In this document: piece after piece, positions 9,365 through 19,675 of the stretch | How positions within the stretch are numbered: the first letter of the stretch is position 1 | Layout: every line of letters starts with the position of its first letter | NCBI GenBank assembly: GCA_026393985.1 | Contig: JAPKZB010000088.1 | Coordinates: 98,159-162,158 of the forward strand | From: Acidobacteriota bacterium | GTDB lineage: Bacteria; Acidobacteriota; Terriglobia; Bryobacterales; Bryobacteraceae | Length of the DNA stretch: 64,000 nt | Direction of reading: 5' to 3' | Notes under the pieces: generated by a model | What the model was told of the DNA's origin: nothing | The model's database searches: none | The model's input: the letters and a program-made list of their open reading frames with translations, nothing else | Position numbers and translations under genes: made by a program

Positions 9365-9700
9365 ATGAAGAACGCAACCACCCCACCGAAGCCAGCTCCA
9401 GCTAAGAAAGCCGCTCCGGCCAAGAAGGCTGCTGCGCCGGCCAAGAAGGCTGCTGCTCCGGCTAAGAAGGCTGCTGCGCCGGCGAAGAAAGCTGCCGCGC
9501 CGGCCAAGAAGGCTGCTGCGCCGGCCAAGAAGGCTGCCGCTCCGGCCAAGAAGGCTGCCGCTCCGGCTAAGAAGGCTGCTGCGCCGGCTAAGAAGGCAGC
9601 TGCGCCGGCCAAGAAGGCTGCTGCGCCGGCCAAGAAGGCTGCTGCGCCGGCCAAGAAGGCTGCTGCGCCGGCCAAGAAAGCCGCTGCGAAGAAAGCGTAG
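9365..9700 (+). CDS. histone H1-like / AAPAKKA-repeat nucleoid protein
   Basis: MKNATTPPKPAPAKKAAPAKKAAAPAKK... repetitive Lys/Ala/Pro protein. Confidence 0.85.
   Translation: MKNATTPPKPAPAKKAAPAKKAAAPAKKAAAPAKKAAAPAKKAAAPAKKAAAPAKKAAAPAKKAAAPAKKAAAPAKKAAAPAKKAAAPAKKAAAPAKKAAAPAKKAAAKKA
9395..9690 (+). repeat. 21-bp tandem repeat encoding AAPAKKA units
   Basis: Repeated gctgctgcgccggccaagaag units. Confidence 0.9.
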
Positions 9701-9736
9701 TTTTTCGCTTCCTCCATTCCTTCGCATGACCCCAAC

Positions 9737-9758
9737 GGCCCCGGTCTCCGCCGGGGCC
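9737..9758 (+). terminator. GC hairpin downstream of the H1-like gene (possible terminator)
   Basis: GGCCCCGG-TCTCCG-CCGGGGCC followed by a T-poor stretch. Confidence 0.5.
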
Positions 9759-9762
9759 ATAA

Positions 9763-10686
9763 TCATTTCTGGGCCCTGTTTACGGGCCCTTCGCGCTTGG
9801 TGAACCACAGCGCACGAAACGACTCCCCCAGGTCAAACAGCAGCGTCTTCAACTGCAACCGCCGTCCCGCATCCTGCTCCAGCTTCAGAAACCGGAACTC
9901 ATCCGCCTCCCCGATCCCCAGCAGAAACGAACCCAGCGACTCACTCCGTTCAAGCGCAAACCCACACTCGGCGGCCAAGCGCTCAAGGGTCGTAAAGGGC
10001 ACATGCGCCGTAATGTCCTGCTCTCCCGGATCAAGCAGGACATCGTCAATCGCGCAGTGCCGCCGGTAGCTCATCACAGACCCTTGCGGAAACCGGATCT
10101 GCTCGCGATGCGTGTAGCCATAATCAAGCACCAGCAGATGGCCGGCCGCGGTGTGCGCCGCAATCTGCCGCAGCGCGCGCTCCATGCCCACGGGCACCTC
10201 CATGACGTTCACGTCCGCCGCCGCTTCTCCCCTCGGCATCACCGCCCCGGCGCTCCACACAAAGCGCCCACCGCTGATCCCCACCCGCCGCTCACGCCAT
10301 CCCGCCGCCCCCCGTTCGACGAGATCCACGGGCAGGGCATCGAAGAACTCGTGCGCCAACACCAGCCCGCGAAAACCTTCCGGCCACGCACCATAACCGA
10401 TGTCAATCGGCGTGTACTCCAAGCCCGCAAACGTCTCGGCTAATGCGGCCCGCCCCGCGCCCAACTGTACGATGCGGTCAATCCCCTGCTGTTCGCACCA
10501 GCGCCGCAGCAGCAGGCCGAACACCGGCTGCAGTTGCTCGGCCGTAAAGTAGTCGCCCCCGCGTCCAAAGTGGTCCCGCCGGTAGTAGCCGCCCATCGGG
10601 TCGTACAGCGCCACCTCCATGAAGCGGGAGAATGGAATGGGTCCCAGGCGGGCAATCTCGGCCCGCAGCGAATCGGCAATCGACAT
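9763..10686 (-). CDS. class I SAM-dependent methyltransferase, MidA/NDUFAF7 family
   Basis: GPIPFSRFMEVALYDPMGGYYRR...FTAEQLQPVFG...VLAHEFFDALPVDLVE...LLVLDYGYTHRE. Confidence 0.85.
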   Translation of the reverse strand: MSIADSLRAEIARLGPIPFSRFMEVALYDPMGGYYRRDHFGRGGDYFTAEQLQPVFGLLLRRWCEQQGIDRIVQLGAGRAALAETFAGLEYTPIDIGYGAWPEGFRGLVLAHEFFDALPVDLVERGAAGWRERRVGISGGRFVWSAGAVMPRGEAAADVNVMEVPVGMERALRQIAAHTAAGHLLVLDYGYTHREQIRFPQGSVMSYRRHCAIDDVLLDPGEQDITAHVPFTTLERLAAECGFALERSESLGSFLLGIGEADEFRFLKLEQDAGRRLQLKTLLFDLGESFRALWFTKREGPVNRAQK

Positions 10687-10750
10687 CTGCTCCCTCAGCT
10701 TCGCACGCCCCGCTCGCTCTTTTGCGCCGGAAAGCATAGAATAACGGGCC

Positions 10751-12076
10751 ATGCTCCCTGCCTACATCACGCAAACCAAACCGAACCCGGCTTCCCACCG
10801 GGCTCCGTGGTTCACCAACACCGCGCCCACCTACGCCGGCGTCTTTCTCTGGATCGTCTTCTACCAGACCATGGCGCAGGGCACCATCGACCGCGCCAGC
10901 CTCGGCGTCTGCATCGCCGCTCTCGCCGCCGCCGGCCTCATCTGCTACGCGCTCTTCTACTATGTGCCCGGCATGCTCGGCATGAAGACCGGCTTCCCGC
11001 TCTACGTCATCGGCAGTTCCACCTTCGGCACCCTCGGCGGCTACCCCATGCCGGGCCTCTTCATGGGCCTGCTGCAGGTGGGCTGGTTCGCCGTGGGCAC
11101 GTTCACCTCCACCCGCTTCATCCTCATGGGTCTTGGCCTTGACCCCACCGCCGGCACCCCCACCTTCTGGCTCGTCGCCGCCCTCTGGGCCTACATCATG
11201 GCCACCATCGGCATCCTCGGCATCCAGTACGTCGCCCGCGCCTCGCTGTTCCTCAACGCCATTCCGCTGCTGATGATCCTGGTCGTCTTTTTCCGCGTGC
11301 AGGGCGGCATCAGCCAGCATCAGCCCACGCTCTCCGATAACTGGGGCGCCATCGCCACCATCCTCCAAACCGTCATCGGCTTCTTCGCCACCGCCGGCGC
11401 GGCGGGCGTCGACTTCGGCATGAACTCGCGCGATGAAAGAGACGTCCGTCTCGGCGGCCTCGTCGGCATCGCCGGCGCCATCCTCATCGCCGGCGGCCTG
11501 CCCCTGCTCTCGGTGGCCGGCGCCCGCGTGCTGAACCCGGCCATCAGCAGCTACAGCTACGACGCCGTCATCGGCTCGATGGGCGGCGCCATGGCCACCT
11601 CCATGTTCTTCCTCTTCGCTCTCGCCTCCATCGTCCCGGCCTGCTTCTGCGCCTTCATCGCCGGCAACAGCTTTGCGACGATGCTGCCGGGCGTCTCCCG
11701 CTCGCTGTCGACGCTCGTTGGCGTCACCATCGCGCTCGTGCTCGCGGGCACCGGGGTAGCCGCCGACCTGCCCGGCGTCTTCGGCCTCGTGGGCGCCTCC
11801 TTCGGCCCCATCTGCGGCGCCATGGTGGCCGACTACTGGCTTAGCGGCTTCCGCTGGGCCGGTCCGCGCGAAGGCATCAACTGGGCCGGTTACGGCGCCT
11901 GGGCGCTAGGCTTCATCGTGGGCATCTCCCCGGCGCTGAACCTCAACCTCGGCGTCGAGCCGCTGGCGCTGTCCAGCTTCGTCGTCGGCTTCGCCGTCTA
12001 CACCGTCCTCGCCAAGGCCGGCCTGCAGCCGAGGCTGGTGAGCGAGCCGGTAGCCATCGCCGCCGGCCAGAGCTAA
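10751..12076 (+). CDS. purine-cytosine permease family (NCS1) transporter
   Basis: PWFTNTAPTYAGVFLWIVFYQTMAQGTIDRASLGVCIAAL... multi-TM protein. Confidence 0.8.
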   Translation: MLPAYITQTKPNPASHRAPWFTNTAPTYAGVFLWIVFYQTMAQGTIDRASLGVCIAALAAAGLICYALFYYVPGMLGMKTGFPLYVIGSSTFGTLGGYPMPGLFMGLLQVGWFAVGTFTSTRFILMGLGLDPTAGTPTFWLVAALWAYIMATIGILGIQYVARASLFLNAIPLLMILVVFFRVQGGISQHQPTLSDNWGAIATILQTVIGFFATAGAAGVDFGMNSRDERDVRLGGLVGIAGAILIAGGLPLLSVAGARVLNPAISSYSYDAVIGSMGGAMATSMFFLFALASIVPACFCAFIAGNSFATMLPGVSRSLSTLVGVTIALVLAGTGVAADLPGVFGLVGASFGPICGAMVADYWLSGFRWAGPREGINWAGYGAWALGFIVGISPALNLNLGVEPLALSSFVVGFAVYTVLAKAGLQPRLVSEPVAIAAGQS

Positions 12077-12081
12077 GGCCC

Positions 12082-13410
12082 CTACTTCTTGGGCTTCCGT
12101 TTGGGCGCCGGTCGATGCTTGATCACGATCGGCGTCCCCACGTAGCCAAAGTGCTTCCGGAACAGGTTCACCAGCTGCCGCTCGGCCGAAAAGTGCAGCT
12201 CCTTGCGATCGGTGAACACGACGAAGGTCGGTGGCCGCAGCGAGGCCTGCGTCACGTACTTGATCTTGGTATCCGGCTTCAGCTCCACCATGGCGCAGAA
12301 GCGGTTCAGCTCGCCCGTTGTCACCCGGTGGTTCGACCACTTGTAGGCCTCTTCAATCATGCCGTACAGCCGGTCCACGCCGTGCTTGGTCTTGGCCGAC
12401 AGAAAGGCGATCTGCGCGAACTCAAGAAACTTCAACTGGTCCCGCAACTCCTGCTCAAAGACCACTTTCTTCTTGTTCGGCGCAATGTCCCATTTGTTGA
12501 CGACGATGATGATCGCCCGCCCCGACTCGTGCGCATATCCGGCAATGTGGGCATCGAGGTTCACAATGCCTTCGCTGGCGTCAATGACGATCAGCACCAC
12601 GTTCGCCATCCGGATGTTCCGCTGCGCCATCACCACGCTGAGCTTCTCGGCGTCCTCGGTCGTCTTGCCCTTCCGGCGAATGCCGGCTGTATCGACAAAC
12701 ACGAAATCGGTGCCGCCGTGCTCCACCGTCTCGTCCACGGCGTCCCGCGTCGTCCCCGCAATCGGGCTCACAATGCTCCGCTCGGCGCCCACCAACGAAT
12801 TGATCAGCGTTGACTTGCCCACGTTCGGCCGGCCGATGATCGCCACTTTGATCTTCTTCCGCTCCGGCGGCGCCTCCTCACCCGGCTCCGGCTTCACCTG
12901 CACCGGAAAATCCTCCGTCACATAGTCGAGCAGCTCATGAATGCCCACCTTATGCTCGGAGGAGATGGCGAACAGCGGCTCAATGCCGAGTTCGTAAAAC
13001 CCCATCGTCAGCTTGTGGCTCTTCTCGGTGTCGATCTTGTTGACCGCCAGCACCACCGGCTTGCCGAGTTTCTTGAGCATCTTGGCCAGATCGCGGTCGG
13101 CCGCCGTAATCTCCGTCCGGCCATCGATCAGAAACACGATCGAAGATGCCGATTCGAGCGCGTACCGCGCCTGCTTCAAAATCTCGGACGGGATCAGTTC
13201 GCGATCGTCCGGGATAATCCCGCCCGTATCGATAATCTCGAACTTCCGTCCCCGGTGCGTGGCCAGGCCGCTGATGCGGTCCCGCGTGATGCCGGGCTCA
13301 TCGTGAACGATCGAACGCCGTGTACCGGTCACTGCGTTAAAAAATGTCGATTTGCCAACGTTCGGCCGGCCGACGATGACGATGGTCGGAAGACCTGCCG
13401 ATTTCACCAT
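12082..13410 (-). CDS. der: ribosome biogenesis GTPase Der (EngA)
   Basis: Two GTPase domains: GRPNVGKSTFFNAVTG and GRPNVGKSTLINSLVGAERSIVSPIAGTTRD. Confidence 0.97.
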   Translation of the reverse strand: MVKSAGLPTIVIVGRPNVGKSTFFNAVTGTRRSIVHDEPGITRDRISGLATHRGRKFEIIDTGGIIPDDRELIPSEILKQARYALESASSIVFLIDGRTEITAADRDLAKMLKKLGKPVVLAVNKIDTEKSHKLTMGFYELGIEPLFAISSEHKVGIHELLDYVTEDFPVQVKPEPGEEAPPERKKIKVAIIGRPNVGKSTLINSLVGAERSIVSPIAGTTRDAVDETVEHGGTDFVFVDTAGIRRKGKTTEDAEKLSVVMAQRNIRMANVVLIVIDASEGIVNLDAHIAGYAHESGRAIIIVVNKWDIAPNKKKVVFEQELRDQLKFLEFAQIAFLSAKTKHGVDRLYGMIEEAYKWSNHRVTTGELNRFCAMVELKPDTKIKYVTQASLRPPTFVVFTDRKELHFSAERQLVNLFRKHFGYVGTPIVIKHRPAPKRKPKK

Positions 13411-13460
13411 ACGTTCATTATCGCAGTCGCCACGCTCTGCGATATCGCAAATGCTGTGCG

Positions 13461-14975
13461 ATGCTGCAATTGATGAGAAGACGTGATCTGCTCCCCCTGA
13501 CGCTCGGCTTCCCGGCGATTCTCGAAGCCCGTCCGCTCGCCGAACAGGGCGCCATGGTGGGCGATGTGCGCGCCAACTCCGCCCTCGTCTGGAGCCGCGC
13601 CGACCGTCCCTCGAAAATGCGCGTCTCCTGGTCCACTTCCGCCCGCGGCGAACGCACCGTGGTGCCCGGACCCTACTGCCTCGACCTCAGCGACTTCACC
13701 GGCCACCTGCCGCTCGACGGCCTGCCCCCCGGCCAGAAGATCCTCTACGAGATCGTCTTTGAAGACCTCCGCACCGGCGCCCTCAGTGAGCCCCTCTCCG
13801 GGTCGTTCTCAACGCCCGGCCGCGGCAACGTCCGCTTCTGCTGGGGCGGCGACACCGTCGGCCAGGGCTGGGGCATCAACCCCGCCTTCGGCGGCCTGAA
13901 GATCTACGAAACCATGCGCCGCCTGCAGCCGGACTTCTTCCTCCACTCCGGCGACACCATCTACGCCGACGGCCCTGTCCCCGCCGAAATCAAGCTCAAG
14001 GACGGCACCGTCTGGCGCAACCAGACCACCGAAGCCAAAAGCAAAGTGGCCGAAACGCTCGCCGAGTTCCGCGGCGCCTATCTCTACAACCTGCTCGATG
14101 CCAACCTCCGCCGCTTCCACAGCGAAGTCCCCCAAATTTGGCAGTGGGACGACCACGAGGTCATGAACAACTGGTCGGAGTCGAAAGACATCCGCGACAA
14201 CCCGCTCTACAAGGAAAAAAGCGTCCCCCTACTCACCGCCCGCGGCGAGCGCGCCTTCCGCGAGTACGCCCCCATCGGGCCCGGCTCCAAGGTCTACCGC
14301 CACATCCCTTATGGCCCCCTCGTCGACGTCTTCGTCCTCGACATGCGCAGCTACCGCGGCCCCAACACTTTCAACCGCGAGCCCGCCGAAACCCCCTTCC
14401 TCGGCCGCCCGCAGGTGGACTGGCTGCTGGCCGGCCTGCGCTCCTCCCGCGCCGTCTGGAAGATCATCGCCGCCGACATGCCCATCGGCCTGCTCGTCCC
14501 CGACGGCGTCGATGAACAAAAACGCACCCGCTTTGAAGCCACCGCCAACGGCCCCGGCCCCGCCCTCGGCCGCGAGGTCGAAATGGCCCGCCTGCTCACC
14601 GGCATCCAGCAAGCCGGCATCCGTAACACCGTCTGGCTCACCGCCGACGTCCACTACACTGCCGCCCACCACTACCATCCCGACCGCGCCCAATACAAGA
14701 AATTCCACCCCTTCTGGGAGTTCATCGCCGGCCCCCTCCACGCCGGCACCTTCGGCCCCGGCCAGACCGACCCGACCTTCGGCATCGAAGTCGTCTACGC
14801 CAAAGCCCCGCCCAAAGGCGAGGCCAACCTGCCGCCCAGCGCCGGTCTCCAGTTCTTCGGCGACGTCGAAGTCGCTCAAAAAACAGGCACTTTGACCGTC
14901 ACGCTCCGCGATCTAAACGGAACTGCTTTGTTTTCAAAGGAGTTACAGCCGGAGCGGATGAGAAATCGCGCGTAA
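13461..14975 (+). CDS. PhoD-like alkaline phosphatase/phosphodiesterase
   Basis: GDVRANSALVWSRADRPSKMRV, LHSGDTIYADGPVP, WDDHEVMNNW, WLTADVHYTAAHHY. Confidence 0.9.
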   Translation: MLQLMRRRDLLPLTLGFPAILEARPLAEQGAMVGDVRANSALVWSRADRPSKMRVSWSTSARGERTVVPGPYCLDLSDFTGHLPLDGLPPGQKILYEIVFEDLRTGALSEPLSGSFSTPGRGNVRFCWGGDTVGQGWGINPAFGGLKIYETMRRLQPDFFLHSGDTIYADGPVPAEIKLKDGTVWRNQTTEAKSKVAETLAEFRGAYLYNLLDANLRRFHSEVPQIWQWDDHEVMNNWSESKDIRDNPLYKEKSVPLLTARGERAFREYAPIGPGSKVYRHIPYGPLVDVFVLDMRSYRGPNTFNREPAETPFLGRPQVDWLLAGLRSSRAVWKIIAADMPIGLLVPDGVDEQKRTRFEATANGPGPALGREVEMARLLTGIQQAGIRNTVWLTADVHYTAAHHYHPDRAQYKKFHPFWEFIAGPLHAGTFGPGQTDPTFGIEVVYAKAPPKGEANLPPSAGLQFFGDVEVAQKTGTLTVTLRDLNGTALFSKELQPERMRNRA

Positions 14976-14984
14976 CGTGCGAGA

Positions 14985-16787
14985 ATGGAAGGGTTGTCTC
15001 AAGAACTTACCCGCAATATCGCCATCATCGCGCACGTCGACCATGGCAAGACCACGCTCGTGGACGCCATGTTCAAGCAGAGCGGAATTTATCGCGCTAA
15101 CGAAGCCACCGAAGATCGCGCGATGGACTCCAACGAACTCGAGCGCGAGCGCGGCATCACCATTCTCGCCAAAACCACCGGCGTTCGGTACAAAGAGTAC
15201 AAGGTCAACATCTGCGACACCCCGGGCCACAGCGACTTCGGCGGCGAAGTCGAACGCGCCCTCAAGATTGTCGATGGCGTGGTCCTGCTCGTCGACGCCT
15301 CGGAAGGCCCGCTGCCCCAGACCCGCTATGTGCTCATGAAGGCGCTCGAAGCCGGCCTGCAGCCCATTGTCGTCATCAACAAGATCGACCGTCCCGACGC
15401 GCGCATTCAGGAGGTGCTCAACGAGGTCTACGACCTGTTCATCGACCTCGACGCCTCCGAAGATCAGCTCGATTTCCCCATCGTCTACACCAACGGCAAA
15501 CTCGGCGTCGCCACGCTCGATCTCGCCGTGGCGCCCGCCGATCTCCAGCCGCTGTTTGAAACCATCATCAGCCGCATCCCCGCGCCCAAGGGCGACCCCG
15601 AAAGCACGCTGCAGTTGATGGTCGCCAACCTCGACTACAGCGACTACCTCGGCCGCCTCGCCATCGGCCGCGTCTTCAGCGGCACCCTGCGCACCGGCGA
15701 CGAAGTCTCCATCTGCAAGCTCGACGGCTCGATTCAAAAGACCCGCATCACGAAGATGTACACGTTTGAAGGGCTCAAGCGCGTCGATGAAACCGTGGCC
15801 ACGCCCGGCTCCATTCTCGCCATCGCCGGTGTGGAAGGCATCACGATCGGTGAAACCGTCTCGAGCGCCGAAACCCCCCAGCCCCTGCCCCGCATCCAGA
15901 TCGACGAACCGACCATCGCCATGATGTTCATGATCAACACCTCGCCCTTCGTCGGCAAGGAAGGTCAGTTCGTCACCTCGCGCAACCTCCGCGACCGCTT
16001 CGACAAAGAGCTGCTCACCAACGTCTCCATCCGCATTGAAGAGGCGGGCGGTCCCGATACCTTCCGCGTGATGGGCCGCGGCGAACTCCAACTCGCCATC
16101 CTCATCGAAATGATGCGCCGCGAAGGCTTCGAACTGATGGTCGGCAAGCCCGAAATCATCACGAAGAAGATCGACGGCGTCCTGCACGAACCGCTCGAAC
16201 TGCTCGTCATCGACTGCCCGGAACAGTTTGTCGGCGTCGTTATGGAAAAGATGGGCATGCGCAAGGGCAAGATGACGAAGATGATCAACCACGGCTCCGG
16301 CCGTGTGCGTCTCGAATTCGAAGTCCCCTCGCGCGGCCTCATCGGCATCCGCAGCGAAATGCTGACGGAGACCCGCGGCACCGCCATCATGAACTCGCTC
16401 TTCCACGGCTACATCGAATGGCAGGGTGAGATCGCCATGCGCCCCACCGGCTCGCTCATCTCGGACCGCTCGGGCAAGGCCACCGGCTACTCCATCAACA
16501 ACATCCAGGAGCGCGGCGTCATCTTCATTGAACCGGCCACCGAGGTCTACGAGGGCATGATTATCGGCGAAAACTCCCGTAATCACGACCTCGACGTCAA
16601 CATCGTCAAGGAGAAGAAGCTCACCAACATGCGCGCCTCTTCGGCCGACGATGCCATCCGCCTCGTGCCGCCGAAGATCCTCAACCTCGAACAGGCCATC
16701 GAATTCGTCAAGGAAGACGAATATGTTGAGGTGACCCCCAAGTCCATCCGTCTTCGCAAGAAGATTCTCAAAGCCAACCAGCGCTAG
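14985..16787 (+). CDS. typA: translational GTPase TypA/BipA
   Basis: [24 protein letters not shown]...[14 protein letters not shown]...[16 protein letters not shown]. Confidence 0.97.
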   Translation: MEGLSQELTRNIAIIAHVDHGKTTLVDAMFKQSGIYRANEATEDRAMDSNELERERGITILAKTTGVRYKEYKVNICDTPGHSDFGGEVERALKIVDGVVLLVDASEGPLPQTRYVLMKALEAGLQPIVVINKIDRPDARIQEVLNEVYDLFIDLDASEDQLDFPIVYTNGKLGVATLDLAVAPADLQPLFETIISRIPAPKGDPESTLQLMVANLDYSDYLGRLAIGRVFSGTLRTGDEVSICKLDGSIQKTRITKMYTFEGLKRVDETVATPGSILAIAGVEGITIGETVSSAETPQPLPRIQIDEPTIAMMFMINTSPFVGKEGQFVTSRNLRDRFDKELLTNVSIRIEEAGGPDTFRVMGRGELQLAILIEMMRREGFELMVGKPEIITKKIDGVLHEPLELLVIDCPEQFVGVVMEKMGMRKGKMTKMINHGSGRVRLEFEVPSRGLIGIRSEMLTETRGTAIMNSLFHGYIEWQGEIAMRPTGSLISDRSGKATGYSINNIQERGVIFIEPATEVYEGMIIGENSRNHDLDVNIVKEKKLTNMRASSADDAIRLVPPKILNLEQAIEFVKEDEYVEVTPKSIRLRKKILKANQR

Positions 16788-16788
16788 C

Positions 16789-17745
16789 TTACGCGCAGAG
16801 GGCGGCCAACTGGTCAAGATCCACGTTGCCGCCCGAAATCACCACCCCGACGGATTTCGCCTCCGCGGGCAGCTTCCCGAACAGCGCGGCGGCCACGCCC
16901 ACCGCGCCGCTCGGCTCGACGACAATCTTCAGCCGTTCGAGCAGAAACCGCACGGCCGCCTTGATCTCGTCTTCCGAGATCAGCGCCACCGCCTCGACGT
17001 GCTCCTGCACAATCGGAAACGTCAGCTTGCCCGGGCAGAGCGTCCGCAGCCCGTCGGCGATGGTCGGCGGCGGGGGAATCGCCACGGGCTTACCCTGCTG
17101 CAGCGACATCCAGAAATCGTTGGCCAGCTCCGGCTCGGCGCCGAAGACGCGAATCCCCGGCCGCATGGCCTTGGCCGCCACGGCGCACCCGCCCAGCAGC
17201 CCGCCGCCGCCCAGGCAGGCGACCAGCGCGTCCAGCTCCGGCGCCTCTTCGAGCAGTTCAATCGCGGCCGTACCCTGCCCGGCAATCGTCAGCGGGTGAT
17301 CAAACGGCGGAATCACCGTCGCGCCGGACTCCTCGGCCAGCTTCCGGCAGATCGCTTCCCGGTCCTCGGTCATCCGGTCGTACTGCACTATCGTCGCCCC
17401 CGCGGCCGCCGTCGCTGCCATCTTCGCCTTCGGTGCATCGGTCGGCATCACCACCGTCGCCCTCGCCCCGGCCCGCTGCGCGGCCAGCGCCACTGCCTGC
17501 GCGTGGTTGCCGGACGAGTAGGCCAGCACGCCCCGCCGCAACTCCTCCGGACTCAACGAAAAAACGAAGTTACAAGCGCCCCGGAACTTGAAGGCGCCCC
17601 CCACCTGAAAGCTCTCGGCCTTCAGATAGACCTGTTTGCCGGTCTCCCGGTTGAGCGTCTTCGAAGTCAGGACCGGCGTCCGGTGAGCCCACGGGGCAAT
17701 GCGCCCCGCCGCCCGCTCTACATCCCCAAAATTGATCGCTAGCAT
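16789..17745 (-). CDS. PLP-dependent threonine/serine dehydratase family
   Basis: KAESFQVGGAFKFRGACNF, YSSGNHAQAVALAAQ, CLGGGGLLGGCA. Confidence 0.9.
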   Translation of the reverse strand: MLAINFGDVERAAGRIAPWAHRTPVLTSKTLNRETGKQVYLKAESFQVGGAFKFRGACNFVFSLSPEELRRGVLAYSSGNHAQAVALAAQRAGARATVVMPTDAPKAKMAATAAAGATIVQYDRMTEDREAICRKLAEESGATVIPPFDHPLTIAGQGTAAIELLEEAPELDALVACLGGGGLLGGCAVAAKAMRPGIRVFGAEPELANDFWMSLQQGKPVAIPPPPTIADGLRTLCPGKLTFPIVQEHVEAVALISEDEIKAAVRFLLERLKIVVEPSGAVGVAAALFGKLPAEAKSVGVVISGGNVDLDQLAALCA

Positions 17746-17766
17746 CGCTTTCCCGTGTCGCGTTTT

Positions 17767-18372
17767 CTAGTGCCTTGTCTCGAGATACTGTCCGGTTGTG
17801 GCGTCGACGAAAATGCTGTGCGAACTCGTTCCGATCGATTCGCCAAACACCACCCGCCAAGCCAGCGAGGTCGAGTTCTGCTTCATTTCGAGCAGGAAAA
17901 ACACCGGGCTGTGGGGATTCTTCTTGAGATAATCAGCGCTCTTTTCGACTGCGGTTTTGTAGGCAGCCGTCGAATCGATCTTCAGCGCCGCCAGCGGGAA
18001 CGGACGCATCCGCGGGTTCAGCCCCTCTTCGGGGCCGCTGAAGACCCCCTGCCGCAGGTTGCCCGGCGCATCGACGGCCGAATAGGTGTACGTCTTGGTC
18101 TTCTGTTTCGAGGGCGAGGCAAACGTCACCTGCCAGGCGCCGCTCTTGCCCGGCTCGCCCTTCACCTCGGCCAGCGGAATGCTGCTCATCTTCACCCCCA
18201 TGCCGTCCTTGGCCCAGGCGCGGGAGGCAACGTACATCTGGTGAAACGCTTTCTGCCCGCTGATGGCCTCGGGCGGTGGAGGTGGCTCCTTCACCACGAT
18301 CTTTTTGGGCGCATCGGCGCAACCTGACAGCATCGCCAGCGCCAGAATGATGATTCCAGTGATTTTTCGCAT
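17767..18372 (-). CDS. hypothetical lipoprotein
   Basis: MRKITGIIILALAMLSGCADAPKK lipobox (LSGC). Confidence 0.75.
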   Translation of the reverse strand: MRKITGIIILALAMLSGCADAPKKIVVKEPPPPPEAISGQKAFHQMYVASRAWAKDGMGVKMSSIPLAEVKGEPGKSGAWQVTFASPSKQKTKTYTYSAVDAPGNLRQGVFSGPEEGLNPRMRPFPLAALKIDSTAAYKTAVEKSADYLKKNPHSPVFFLLEMKQNSTSLAWRVVFGESIGTSSHSIFVDATTGQYLETRH

Positions 18373-18500
18373 CGCTAATCACCCTCAAGGATACCAACAG
18401 CCTCCAAACGGTTACTTTGGCGGGACACTTCGCCAGCGCTCGTCTTTTTTCCCGCTGCCGGCGTCTCTACAATCAGAAGTGCTAAGGAGCGTCGTTCCGA

Positions 18501-19064
18501 TTGATCTTCCGAGAGGCTGAAGACCGCGATCTGATCCGCCAGGCGCAGCAGGGCAACGTGGATGCCTACAACCTGCTCGTCTCGCGGTGGGAGAAGCGCG
18601 TCTATAATTACCTCCTCCGGTTGGTCCGCCACCGGGAAGACGCGCTCGATCTTGCCCAGGAAGTTCTCCTCAAGGCTTACCAGAACCTGCGGAAACTGGA
18701 AGATATCGAACGATTCCCCTCCTGGCTTTTCCGGATCGCCCACAACGAAGCCTTTTCTCTCCTGCGCCGGAAGCGGCCGGAGAATGACGATATTGACCCG
18801 GCAGCCTCCGAAATCGCGGCTGCCTTCCCCCCGGGTCCCAGCATGTTGCCGATGGAAACCGCCCTCGCCGTCGACGCCGCGCTCCGGCGCCTAACCCCCG
18901 ATCAACGGGAAGCGGTCGTTCTTAAGGTCTACCAGGGATTCAAATTCGAAGAGATGGCCGAAATCCTCGCTTGTCCGGTCTCCACCGTCAAGTCCCGCCT
19001 GTACACGGCGCTCGACCTGCTCAAAGAGACCCTGGCGCCCATCTCTCACCGGAGTGCTATATGA
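18501..19064 (+). CDS. ECF-type RNA polymerase sigma factor (TTG start)
   Basis: LIRQAQQGNVDAYNLLVSRW...YNYLLRLVRHREDALDLAQEVLLKAY...LTPDQREAVVLKVYQGFKFEEMAEILACPVSTVKSRL; AAGGAG upstream. Confidence 0.93.
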   Translation: MIFREAEDRDLIRQAQQGNVDAYNLLVSRWEKRVYNYLLRLVRHREDALDLAQEVLLKAYQNLRKLEDIERFPSWLFRIAHNEAFSLLRRKRPENDDIDPAASEIAAAFPPGPSMLPMETALAVDAALRRLTPDQREAVVLKVYQGFKFEEMAEILACPVSTVKSRLYTALDLLKETLAPISHRSAI

Positions 19065-19675
19065 GTTGTTCGCCCTTTGATCTTCGCGATTCCGTCTTCG
19101 GGGAGCTCGACGCCGCCCAAATCCGCGCCGTCCAAGCCCACGTCCGCTCCTGTTCCAACTGCGCCGCCGAACTCGCCCGGCTCCGCCTGACGGAAACCGC
19201 CCTGTTCTCCCTGCGCGAGGAAGAGCTCCCCCGCCGCATCGCCTTCGTCTCGGACAAAATCATGCCGCCCCGCATCTGGGAGGCCCGCTGGTGGAGCGCC
19301 TGGTGGAACTCGGCTCCCCGCCTCGGCTTCGCCGCCGCCGCCATGCTCTCGACCGCCATCCTGCTCCACGGCTTCCTCTCCCGCCCGCTGGCTCCCGCGC
19401 CCGCTCCCGCCGCTGCCGCTCTAATCGACCAGGCTCAGCTCGACGCCCGGGTCACCGCGGCGGTGGCTCAGGCGGTGGCCGCGGTCGAAACCGCCCAGGA
19501 GATCCGTCTGGCCAAAACCGTCCGTCAAGTCGAAAAGCGCTACGCCGCCCTGCGGGAAGAGGACCTGATGAACCTCGAAGCCAGCTATAACCTCGCCAAT
19601 CAAAAAATGAAAGCCCGCTACGCTTCCGCCATGCGCCAGGCCGCCGGCGCCTTTACCGACGGGGGTGTGCAATGA
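19061..19675 (+). CDS. anti-sigma factor with HC2-type zinc-finger motif and one TM
   Basis: VQAHVRSCSNCAAELARL (HxxxCxxC), TM LGFAAAAMLSTAILLHGFL; ATGA overlap with the sigma gene. Confidence 0.8.
   Translation: MSCSPFDLRDSVFGELDAAQIRAVQAHVRSCSNCAAELARLRLTETALFSLREEELPRRIAFVSDKIMPPRIWEARWWSAWWNSAPRLGFAAAAMLSTAILLHGFLSRPLAPAPAPAAAALIDQAQLDARVTAAVAQAVAAVETAQEIRLAKTVRQVEKRYAALREEDLMNLEASYNLANQKMKARYASAMRQAAGAFTDGGVQ

Noticed and set aside
9395-9690. Regular 21-bp repeats as a CRISPR-like array
   Set aside because: Units are contiguous, in frame and encode AAPAKKA; no spacers
14943-16817. 624-aa minus-strand ORF opposite typA
   Set aside because: Shadow ORF of a strongly supported GTPase gene; acidic/Gly-Asp-His-rich composition typical of high-GC antisense frames
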